Source of the DNA: Pseudonocardia sp. | GTDB lineage: Bacteria > Actinomycetota > Actinomycetes > Mycobacteriales > Pseudonocardiaceae | DNA length: 5,004 nucleotides | Direction of reading: 5' to 3' | NCBI GenBank assembly: GCA_030147065.1 | Contig: JASLAP010000621.1 | Location: forward strand, 1 to 5,004 | Program-made: the position numbers and the translations under genes | Shown: one piece after another, positions 1 to 5,004 of the stretch | Numbering within the stretch: position 1 is the stretch's first letter | Layout of the letters: each line of letters starts with the position of its first letter | Notes under the pieces: model-generated | Databases searched by the model: none | What the model saw: only the letters and a program-made list of their open reading frames with translations | What the model was told of the DNA's origin: nothing

Positions 1-974
1 GGCAGACGACCCGGGAAACGGGCTTCGGATTTCCCTACCACATCGCCAACCGCACCGCCTTGTCGGTCACGGAGGAGGAGCGGCAGCGGATCTTCGAGGA
101 GGCCTGGGAGCGCGGTGGGTTCCGGCTCGGGACGACGTTCAACGACCTGCTGTTCGACGAGGACGCTAACGAGACTGCCGCCGAGTTCCTCCGGGCCCGG
201 ATCCGGGAGCGGGTGAACAATCCGGAGATCGCCGAGCTGCTCTCCCCACGGGACCACCCGTTCTTCACGAAGCGCCCCCCGCTGGAGAACGGCTACTACG
301 AGACGTTCAACCGGTCCAACGTGACCCTGGTGGACCTGAAGAAGGCGCCGATCCAGGAGATCACCCCCGCCGGGGTCCGCACGGCGGACGCGGAGTACGA
401 GGCCGACATCATCGTCTACGCCACCGGCTTCGACGCGATGACCGGAACGCTGTTCAAGCTCGGCATCCGCGGTCGCAACGGGCTCGGCCTGCAGGAGAAG
501 TGGGAGCACGGGCCGCACAGCTACCTGGGCATCGCCACCCACGGGTTCCCGAACCTGTTCATGATCACCGGCCCGCAGAGCCCCTCGGTGCTGAGCAACA
601 TGCCGGTGTCCATCGAGCAGCACGTGGACTGGATCACCGACTGCCTGCGCCACCTGCGGGAGAGGGGCTTCGACACGATCGAGCCGGTGCCCGAGGCGGA
701 GGACGACTGGGTGGCCCACCACAACGAGGTCACCCAGATGACGCTGCTGCCGAGGGCCAATTCCTGGTGGGTCGGCGCGAACATCCCGGGCAAGCCGCGC
801 AACCTCTACCCGTACGTCGGCGGCGTCGGCACCTACCGGCAGATCTGCGACGAGGTCGCCGCGCGCGACTACGACGGGTTCGCGATGGGCTCGGGCGGCG
901 AGGCCACCGCCGGCGGGTTCACCGGGGTCGCGCGAGCGAAGTTCCTCGACGTCGTCTCGGCGGCGGCGTCCTGA
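1..974 (+). CDS. Class I Baeyer-Villiger flavin monooxygenase (phenylacetone/cyclohexanone monooxygenase-like), 5'-truncated by the window
   Basis: The frame is open from base 3 to the TGA at 972-974, giving 323 residues. Family members are usually about 540-600 residues, so the N-terminal FAD-binding GxGxxG and the BVMO fingerprint lie left of the window. Visible landmarks, numbered from the first complete codon, are: TKRP at 89-92, whose Lys-Arg matches the NADPH-contacting Lys and catalytic Arg of phenylacetone monooxygenase (by remembered family alignment); GYYETFNR at 97-104; ATGFDAMTG at 140-148, the typical second-nucleotide-domain ATGF motif; GPQSPSVLSNM at 190-200; and the C-terminal signature NSWWVGANIPGKPR at 253-266. 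In this family FAD and NADPH drive oxygen insertion next to a ketone, giving an ester or lactone. The enzyme should be cytosolic. A tail of about 27 residues, Gly/Ala-rich at first, extends past the usual family end. A TTG at base 60 is internal, because homology continues upstream of it. The hydrolase gene follows after 63 bases. The exact ketone substrate cannot be read from the sequence. Confidence 0.95.
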   Translation, partial: QTTRETGFGFPYHIANRTALSVTEEERQRIFEEAWERGGFRLGTTFNDLLFDEDANETAAEFLRARIRERVNNPEIAELLSPRDHPFFTKRPPLENGYYETFNRSNVTLVDLKKAPIQEITPAGVRTADAEYEADIIVYATGFDAMTGTLFKLGIRGRNGLGLQEKWEHGPHSYLGIATHGFPNLFMITGPQSPSVLSNMPVSIEQHVDWITDCLRHLRERGFDTIEPVPEAEDDWVAHHNEVTQMTLLPRANSWWVGANIPGKPRNLYPYVGGVGTYRQICDEVAARDYDGFAMGSGGEATAGGFTGVARAKFLDVVSAAAS

Positions 975-1027
975 CCGGCTGACCGCTGCCGCCCCGGCAC
1001 GGCCGATGCCCGGCTCCTCTCACGATC

Positions 1028-1034
1028 GGAGAAG
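1028..1034 (+). promoter_or_regulatory. Ribosome binding site of the hydrolase gene
   Basis: GGAGAAG lies just before the ATG at 1038, with the GGAG core six bases from the start codon. It supports this ATG over later in-frame candidates and shows that the hydrolase has its own translation initiation, rather than depending on coupling to the monooxygenase stop 63 bases upstream. Confidence 0.75.
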
Positions 1035-1037
1035 ACG

Positions 1038-1970
1038 ATGCCCCTCCACCCCGAAGCACAGCAGTTGCTCGCCGCGCTCGATGCGGCCGGGCTGCCGCCG
1101 TTCGAGCACATGACCGTCCCGCAGGCGCGGGAAGCCGCCAAGGGTTTCATCGACCTGCAGGGCGAGCCCGAGGAGATCGCCACCGAGGACCGGACGATCC
1201 CCGGTCCCGCCGGGGACCTCCCGGTCCGCGTCTACACGCCGGCGGGCGACGGGCCCAAGCCCGTCATCGTGTACTTCCACGGCGGCGGCTGGGTGATCGG
1301 CGACCTCGACGTCTGCGACAACCCGGTCCGCCGGATCGCCAACCGGACCGGTGCGGTCGTCGTCTCGGTCGACTACCGGCTCGCGCCCGAGCACGTCTAC
1401 CCCGCCGCCTTCGACGACAGCTTCGCCGCGACCGCCTGGGTCGCCGAGCACGCCGCCGAGCTGGGCGGCGACCCCGAGCGCATCGCGACCTGCGGTGACA
1501 GCGCCGGTGCGAACCTGGCCGCGGCCGTCGCGATCGCCGCCCGCGACCGCCAGGGCCCCCGCCTCGCCGCGCAGCTGCTGATCTACCCGGTCACCGACTT
1601 CAACTTCACGACCGGGTCCTACGAGCAGAACGGCGAGGGGTACCTGCTCACCAAGGGGTCCATGCAGTGGTTCTGGGCGCACTACCTGGGCGCCCAGGAA
1701 CTCGGCAAGGACGCGTTCGCCTGCCCGGCCCGCGCCGACAACCTCGTCGGCCTGCCCCCGGCCTTCGTGGCCACCGCCGAGTTCGACCCGCTGCGCGACG
1801 AGGGCGAGGCCTACGCCGCGAACCTGCGCACCGCGAGCGTCGACGTCACCGCGAAGCGCTACGACGGCATGCTGCACGGATTCGCGTGGACCCTCGGCGC
1901 CACGCCCAGCGGCGCCGTCATGATCGACGACCTCGCCGCCGCCTTCCGCCGCGCGCTGGACGGCGGGTGA
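1038..1970 (+). CDS. Alpha/beta hydrolase of the hormone-sensitive-lipase family (family IV carboxylesterase)
   Basis: The gene is complete: ATG at 1038, TGA at 1968-1970, 310 residues, the normal length for bacterial HSL-family esterases. The oxyanion-hole motif HGGGW is at 81-85. The nucleophile elbow GDSAG is at 153-157 with Ser155 as nucleophile. The acid is probably Asp250 in EFDPLRDEG, and the base is His280 in LHGF. VSVDYRLAPEH at 109-119 is another family hallmark. The first 40 or so residues form the usual helical cap region; there is no signal peptide, so the enzyme is probably cytosolic. Family members cleave short-chain esters, and some open lactones. Lying directly behind a Baeyer-Villiger monooxygenase on the same strand, it probably hydrolyses that enzyme's ester or lactone product to an acid plus alcohol, or to a hydroxy acid. 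The two genes are likely co-transcribed. The functional link is inferred from context; the fold and catalytic residues are seen directly. Confidence 0.95.
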   Translation: MPLHPEAQQLLAALDAAGLPPFEHMTVPQAREAAKGFIDLQGEPEEIATEDRTIPGPAGDLPVRVYTPAGDGPKPVIVYFHGGGWVIGDLDVCDNPVRRIANRTGAVVVSVDYRLAPEHVYPAAFDDSFAATAWVAEHAAELGGDPERIATCGDSAGANLAAAVAIAARDRQGPRLAAQLLIYPVTDFNFTTGSYEQNGEGYLLTKGSMQWFWAHYLGAQELGKDAFACPARADNLVGLPPAFVATAEFDPLRDEGEAYAANLRTASVDVTAKRYDGMLHGFAWTLGATPSGAVMIDDLAAAFRRALDGG

Positions 1971-1999
1971 GGGTCCGGGGGCCCGCACCGCCCGAACCC
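1971..1999 (+). terminator. Possible hairpin terminator after the monooxygenase-hydrolase pair
   Basis: Immediately after the hydrolase TGA, GGGTCCGGG (1971-1979) can pair with CCCGAACCC (1991-1999). This forms eight of nine base pairs with one C-A mismatch, around an 11-base loop. There is no T-rich tract after it, which is common for actinobacterial terminators but weakens the call. The next gene is convergent and ends at 2131, so a terminator is expected in this gap. Confidence 0.4.
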
Positions 2000-2130
2000 G
2001 GCCGGCACCAGTTCTGGCACGTGACCTTCTCGACGGCGACCGTCCCGGCGTAGCGGTCTTCGTTGGCGAGGCACACCTCTGTGCAGAGCCGGGTTGGCAG
2101 ATCACGGTCGACGCCTGTGTCGAACAGCTC

Positions 2131-3726
2131 CTACGACTGCCTGGTGCGGCGCCGCTTGCCGAACACGGTGACGAACATGTAGTCCTTGCCCGCCGCGTGC
2201 GGGGAGAAGAAGCCGACCACCTCGTCGTCGAACGCCGTCGAGCCCACCGCTCCCAGCCCCAGAGCGTGCGTGCCGAGGTGCAGCTTGCTGGCGCGCAGGG
2301 CGCCTTCGACCTGCGCGAGGCGGTAGCCGCGGTTGCCGTACCGTTCCAGGATCGACGGCAGGTGCGCGAGGTAGTAGAGGTTCACGTGCGCATCGCCCGC
2401 GTACTGCTGGGCCGCTGCGATGCGGGTGGCCTCCGCGCGGAACGTGCCCGCGCGGATGAGCTCGACCGCACCCCGCTCCGGATGATGCAGGTACACCCCC
2501 GGTGTCAGCTCCTCGACGGCGTTCACCAGCAGGTAGAGGTCGGTGAGCGGGGTGTGCGGCAGGAGCACGTCGGACGCCACGCCGCGCGTGGACCGCTCCA
2601 GCAGCGTGGAGAAGGCCTCGAACGGGATCTCCACGTCGGTGTCGTAGTTCCGGGTCGAGCGGCGACGGAGGACGAGCTGCTCGATCGGGCGCGGATCGAG
2701 GCGGTCGGCGGGAGCCGGGCGCAGGTCGATCAGCTCGCCGGTCGGCTGCGGAGCCGGCCGGCGCCACTGGCGCGACCGCCACCGCGCGGCCTGCGCGCCG
2801 GTCGACAGGCACGACGCGAGGTGCATGTCGGTGATCGCGTGGAACGTCACCTCCGCCGACGACAGCCGCTTCGTGGGGAGATCGAGCCGGCCGATCCCGG
2901 TCGGGGTGGGCGGTCCGGCTCCGGCGTTGCCGAGCGCCACGAGCGCCACCGTGGACTCGCGCAGCCCGTCGATGCCGAGCAGCGCGTTGACGAGCGGGTC
3001 GGCGTACCCGAACACCAGCTTGGTCGTGACCTGGGCCGACGCCGCAACCGCGAGGATGTGCGAGAGCGACGTGCCGGCGTCCCAGTACGCGTGCCGGTAG
3101 GCCCGCTCCCGGTAGCGCCACGCGTTGCGCCAGAACGTGCTCGTCATGGCCAGTACGACCGGTGCGGCGGCGATCGACGGCTCGTTCCCGGTCGCCTCCA
3201 CGAGTGCGCCACGGAAGTCGCCCGCGCGCAGCAAGCGCAGGCTGTGGTCGATCGCGGAGTAGTGGTAGACGCCGGCGCCGAGATCGGCGAGATCGGTGCA
3301 GACGAAGTACAGCTCGAGGTGGTACTGCGCGCCGGTGCCACCGGCCGTGCGGTAGTGGTGCACACGCCCGTCGGGCGTGGTCCAGGTGCGGTCGAGCGAA
3401 CCGTTCGTCAGCAGACCGAGCCGGCCGAGCAGAGCCCGGTCGGGAACGACGTGCGCGCCCAACGCCTCCGCTCCGGTCGCACCGACGGCCTCGAGCGCCG
3501 GCAGGCCGGTGTCCGGCAGGTCGCGGCTCAACTCGATCGGCGGCAGCGTCTCGTAGACCTTGTGCAGGAAGGGCTTGATGTCCCAGTCCTTCTGCCAGAT
3601 CGCCTCGGTCCGCGTCGTCGGATCGCCGATGCCGATGCGCTCGTCGCCGGGCTCGGTGTCGCTGAGCGAGTAGTACTTCGTCGCGCCGTGGAACGTCACG
3701 GCCTGCTGGATGTCGTCGTTGGACAC
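2131..3726 (-). CDS. SagB/ThcOx-type dehydrogenase with two tandem nitroreductase-like FMN domains
   Basis: Read on the minus strand from GTG at 3724-3726 to TAG at 2131-2133, giving 531 residues. This start sits just before the conserved opening segment FHGATKYYS (12-20) and WQKDWDIKPFLHKVYE (44-59). The frame stays open to a GTG at 3897, but those extra 57 residues are low-complexity, show weaker third-position G/C bias and do not resemble the family. Domain 1 is about 95-268 (GGTGAQYHLELYF 129-141, GVYHY 152-156, RYRERAYRHAYWDAG 204-218). Domain 2 is about 350-525 (RRRSTRNYD 354-362, the usual FMN-phosphate motif; GVYLHH 410-415; RYGNRGYRL 462-470; FFSPHAAGK 506-514). Domain 1 lacks a clear RRSxR motif. 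Relatives oxidise azolines to azoles in RiPP biosynthesis (SagB, McbC, cyanobactin ThcOx), but many stand-alone double-domain members have no known substrate. No YcaO/cyclodehydratase or precursor gene is visible here. It is likely a cytosolic flavoprotein, convergent with the hydrolase gene. Confidence 0.9.
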   Translation of the reverse strand: MSNDDIQQAVTFHGATKYYSLSDTEPGDERIGIGDPTTRTEAIWQKDWDIKPFLHKVYETLPPIELSRDLPDTGLPALEAVGATGAEALGAHVVPDRALLGRLGLLTNGSLDRTWTTPDGRVHHYRTAGGTGAQYHLELYFVCTDLADLGAGVYHYSAIDHSLRLLRAGDFRGALVEATGNEPSIAAAPVVLAMTSTFWRNAWRYRERAYRHAYWDAGTSLSHILAVAASAQVTTKLVFGYADPLVNALLGIDGLRESTVALVALGNAGAGPPTPTGIGRLDLPTKRLSSAEVTFHAITDMHLASCLSTGAQAARWRSRQWRRPAPQPTGELIDLRPAPADRLDPRPIEQLVLRRRSTRNYDTDVEIPFEAFSTLLERSTRGVASDVLLPHTPLTDLYLLVNAVEELTPGVYLHHPERGAVELIRAGTFRAEATRIAAAQQYAGDAHVNLYYLAHLPSILERYGNRGYRLAQVEGALRASKLHLGTHALGLGAVGSTAFDDEVVGFFSPHAAGKDYMFVTVFGKRRRTRQS

Positions 3727-4153
3727 CTCGCCCAGTCTGCCGCGGATGGCCGCGAGCCGCGGACTGCCGAGACGGATGGAGCTCGCCTCCGTCGGCGCGC
3801 CCGCCTCCCTCGTCGCCGCGGTCTGCGAGGACGTTGACGCACAGCGATGCGCACCGGGCCGAGCCCACCGCCCCGATCGGCGGGAGAACACCGCCACACC
3901 CAGTCCGGGGTGTCGACGGACACGACCGCCCCGGTCCCCTGGCCGTGGCGGGCCGGACGAGCCCGCTCACCCGGACGACGACGGCTGGTGCGCGATCGCG
4001 GGCGTCGAGGCCGCTGGGCTGCCGGCCTGGCACCGGCGCATGCGGTGGCCTGGCCGAGCCCCAGCCGAGCGCCCGCGAGTCGCGGGTGATGTGCCGTTGG
4101 CCACGGATGCCGGCGCCGACCCGATTGGGCACCGGGATCGCCCGAGGTTCGGC
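3727..4153. other. Gene-poor intergenic stretch
   Basis: About 430 bases separate the SagB-type gene from the SDR remnant; both lie on the minus strand. Open frames exist in several phases, as expected at this GC content, but none gives a recognisable protein, and Arg/Pro/Ser-rich translations dominate. The promoter of the SagB-type gene should lie here, but I see no convincing -35/-10 pair on the minus strand. Upstream of the chosen GTG the minus strand reads GGGCGAG, at best a weak ribosome binding site. The only clear structure is the palindrome at 4072-4086. Confidence 0.6.
4072..4086. repeat. 15-base palindrome (7-base inverted repeat with one central base)
   Basis: CCCGCGA (4072-4078) and TCGCGGG (4080-4086) are exact inverted copies around a single G. 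As RNA this could fold as a six-pair all-G/C stem with a three-base loop. It lies about 68 bases downstream of the SDR remnant's stop on the minus strand and about 345 bases upstream of the SagB-type start. It could be a relic terminator for the SDR transcript or an operator. Function is not established, and short G/C palindromes are common at this composition. Confidence 0.35.
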
Positions 4154-4487
4154 TCACCGGGGGATGACGCCGTCGTCCTCGACGAATGAACCGGTCGGGC
4201 CGCCGTCGGGCAGCGTGGCGAGGCGGATCGCGGTGGCGGCGCCATGCTCGGGGGTGCGGGGCCCGAGAAAGCCGGTGAAGTCGGTCGCGACCAGGCCCGG
4301 GCAGGCGGCGTTGATCAGGATGCTCGTCCCGGCGAACTGCCTGGCGTACTGCACCGTGATGGCGTTGAGGACCGTCTTCGAGGGCGCGTAGGCCGCCATG
4401 ATCGGGCCGATCTCGATGTCCGGACCCGCCTGCCGGGTCGGCAAGGCGACGCTGCGGAGCGTTGACGATCCGGGGGGTCGAGCGCCG
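4154..4487 (-). pseudogene. Short-chain dehydrogenase/reductase remnant, frameshifted and missing its N-terminal half
   Basis: Minus strand. From about 4459 down to the TGA at 4154-4156, one frame encodes a well-kept SDR C-terminal half. It has the catalytic AYAPSK (the YxxxK tyrosine codon at 4388-4390 and lysine at 4376-4378), then NAITVQYA, INAACPGLVATDF, RTPEHGAATAIRLATLPDGGPTG, and a typical end near GVIPR. Just upstream the homology switches frame: RRSTPRIVN, the beta strand leading to the catalytic-serine motif NVSS, is encoded at 4461-4487 in another phase. The break fits loss of 11 bases from an ancestral coding sequence for IVNVSSTLRS. Upstream of about 4487 I see no TGxxxGIG cofactor motif or NNAG motif in any frame, so roughly the first 120-130 residues are missing or scrambled. 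SDRs of this type are NAD(P)H-dependent carbonyl reductases or alcohol dehydrogenases of about 230-250 residues; this copy cannot make one. A sequencing error could explain the frameshift but not the missing N-terminal half. Confidence 0.85.
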
Positions 4488-4496
4488 CGTTGACGA
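4460..4496. repeat. Two copies of CGTTGACGA flanking the SDR frameshift
   Basis: CGTTGACGA occurs at 4460-4468 and 4488-4496 (TCGTCAACG on the coding strand of the SDR remnant). The first copy is exactly where the SDR reading frame breaks. The repeat is short, but its placement suggests slipped-strand or recombination-based loss during decay of the gene. Confidence 0.45.
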
Positions 4497-4764
4497 CGGC
4501 CGCGGGAACTGCCGAACCCGCAGCATTGGCGCTCAACGCGGGAACCACTCGTGGCCGTGCTCGCTGCACGCCGCCGCCGCCACCACCGCGGCCGGCCGCC
4601 GTTCGGGTGATCCGCTGCAGCTTGCGGCCCTCGTCCATGACAGCGGCCGGACGAACACGCTCGGTCTGCGCGCCACACCCACCACCTGCCGCACTCGACG
4701 TGCGGGCAGCGTGACGGGGTCGACCGCCGAGATCAATTACCCGCCAACCTTGCGTGTCGAGCCA
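4488..4764. other. Non-coding or decayed stretch between the SDR remnant and the F420-dependent reductase
   Basis: About 277 bases lie between the two minus-strand genes. I cannot recognise a protein in any of the six frames. The position is where the SDR N-terminal half should be, but the expected motifs are absent. One plus-strand phase stays open with moderate third-position G/C bias (roughly three quarters by hand count) and reads LQLAALVHDSGR around 4613-4648, but I cannot tie it to a family. A GCC/ACC-rich run and a 12-base G/C palindrome at 4588-4599 are probably compositional. Confidence 0.5.
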
Positions 4765-5004
4765 CTAGCGAGGGCCGTCCAGCGGGGTGAGCAGGACGAT
4801 CGGGATCTCGCGGTCGGTCTTCTGCGCGTACTCGTCGTAGAGCGGGAAGATCTTCACCATCTGGTCCCAGAGGGGCGCGCGCTCGGCCGCGGACGCGACG
4901 CGGGCGCGGGCGGTGAACCGGCGGGTGCCGACCTGCACCCCGACGCTGGGGTCCGCCTCGAGGTTCGTGAACCATGCCGGGTCCTGCGCGGCGCCGCCCT
5001 TGGA
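4765..5004 (-). CDS. F420(deazaflavin)-dependent nitroreductase/quinone reductase of the Ddn family, 5'-truncated by the window
   Basis: Minus strand, entering from the right edge in phase with base 5004 and ending at TAG 4765-4767; 79 residues are visible. Members usually have about 130-150 residues, so roughly the C-terminal half is here. The visible start SKGGAAQDPAWFTNLEADP is the classic core of this family (the SxGG...P.W..NL..NP region, with the pattern recalled from family knowledge). It is followed by VQVGTRRFTARARVA (23-37), a helix AERAPLWDQMVKIFPLYDEY (40-59), and the near-terminal QKTDREIPIVLL (61-72), all typical. The family folds as a split beta-barrel and uses reduced F420 to reduce quinones, nitroaromatics or other electron-poor substrates. 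F420 use fits an actinobacterial host. The physiological substrate is not readable from this fragment. It may once have been co-transcribed with the SDR remnant downstream. Confidence 0.88.
   Translation of the reverse strand, partial: SKGGAAQDPAWFTNLEADPSVGVQVGTRRFTARARVASAAERAPLWDQMVKIFPLYDEYAQKTDREIPIVLLTPLDGPR

Noticed and set aside
1020..2105. A 361-residue minus-strand open frame opposite the hydrolase
   Set aside because: It is antisense to a complete gene with an intact catalytic triad and ribosome binding site. The composition is typical of shadow frames.
2071..2123. Small hairpins GCACA-CCTC-TGTGC (2071-2084) and TCGAC-N6-GTCGA (2108-2123) as terminators of the SagB-type gene
   Set aside because: Each has only a five-pair stem and no T tract. 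Such stems are expected by chance, so I do not call them.
2197..3837. A 546-residue plus-strand open frame opposite the SagB-type gene
   Set aside because: It is an antisense shadow produced by high GC third positions; its Arg/Val/Gly-rich translation has no recognisable domain.
3763..3897. A short Cys/Ser/Thr-containing peptide upstream of the SagB-type gene as a possible RiPP precursor
   Set aside because: The segment is only the in-frame upstream extension of the SagB-type frame. It has one Cys, no leader/core layout, no stop before the enzyme and no cyclodehydratase nearby.
2102..4132. A 676-residue minus-strand open frame across the SagB-type gene
   Set aside because: It is an Arg/Pro/Ala-rich shadow in another phase of the real gene. 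No family motifs are present, and the overlapping frame has clear nitroreductase-domain signatures.
4423..4439. GACCCG-CCTGC-CGGGTC hairpin
   Set aside because: It lies inside the SDR-derived coding segment and is best explained by codon composition.
4588..4599. 12-base palindrome GCGGCCGGCCGC and adjacent GCC/ACC run
   Set aside because: It is simple G/C-rich composition with no extension or neighbouring structure suggesting a site.
4533..4736. A 67-residue minus-strand open frame upstream of the SDR remnant
   Set aside because: It has no recognisable domain and weak coding bias, and it does not contain SDR N-terminal motifs. I treat it as non-coding.
1..5004. CRISPR array, tRNA/rRNA gene, or insertion sequence
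   Set aside because: I saw no regularly spaced repeats, no tRNA-like cloverleaf, no transposase motifs and no paired terminal inverted repeats.

Overview
This window is very GC-rich, with strong G/C bias at third codon positions in the real genes. It encodes a phenylacetone-monooxygenase-like Baeyer-Villiger enzyme and a deazaflavin (F420)-dependent reductase. Together these point to an actinobacterium, plausibly a Pseudonocardia-like relative. The genus is an inference from gene content and composition, not something the sequence proves.

Left part, plus strand (1-1970): the C-terminal 323 residues of a class I Baeyer-Villiger monooxygenase are followed after 63 bases by a complete HSL-type (family IV) alpha/beta hydrolase with its own ribosome binding site. 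The pair makes chemical sense: the monooxygenase inserts oxygen into a ketone to give an ester or lactone, and the hydrolase opens it. An imperfect hairpin directly after the hydrolase stop probably ends this transcript.

Middle, minus strand (2131-3726): a convergently oriented, stand-alone SagB/ThcOx-type dehydrogenase of about 531 residues contains two nitroreductase-like FMN domains in tandem. No cyclodehydratase, YcaO protein or convincing precursor peptide lies in the window, so its substrate is unknown. Upstream is a gene-poor stretch of about 430 bases with one strong short palindrome.

Right part, minus strand (4154-5004): the C-terminal remnant of a short-chain dehydrogenase (SDR) keeps its YxxxK active site. 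It has a frameshift exactly at the catalytic-serine motif, and no recognisable N-terminal half. The break looks like an 11-base deletion between two 9-base direct repeats. After about 280 bases without a recognisable gene comes the C-terminal half of a Ddn-type F420-dependent oxidoreductase, which runs off the right edge. It has no in-window start codon in its frame and is easy to miss.

The window looks like an oxidoreductase-rich catabolic or accessory segment with one decaying gene. I do not see a clearly new multi-gene system. The most interesting items are the orphan tandem SagB-type enzyme and the mechanism that broke the SDR gene.
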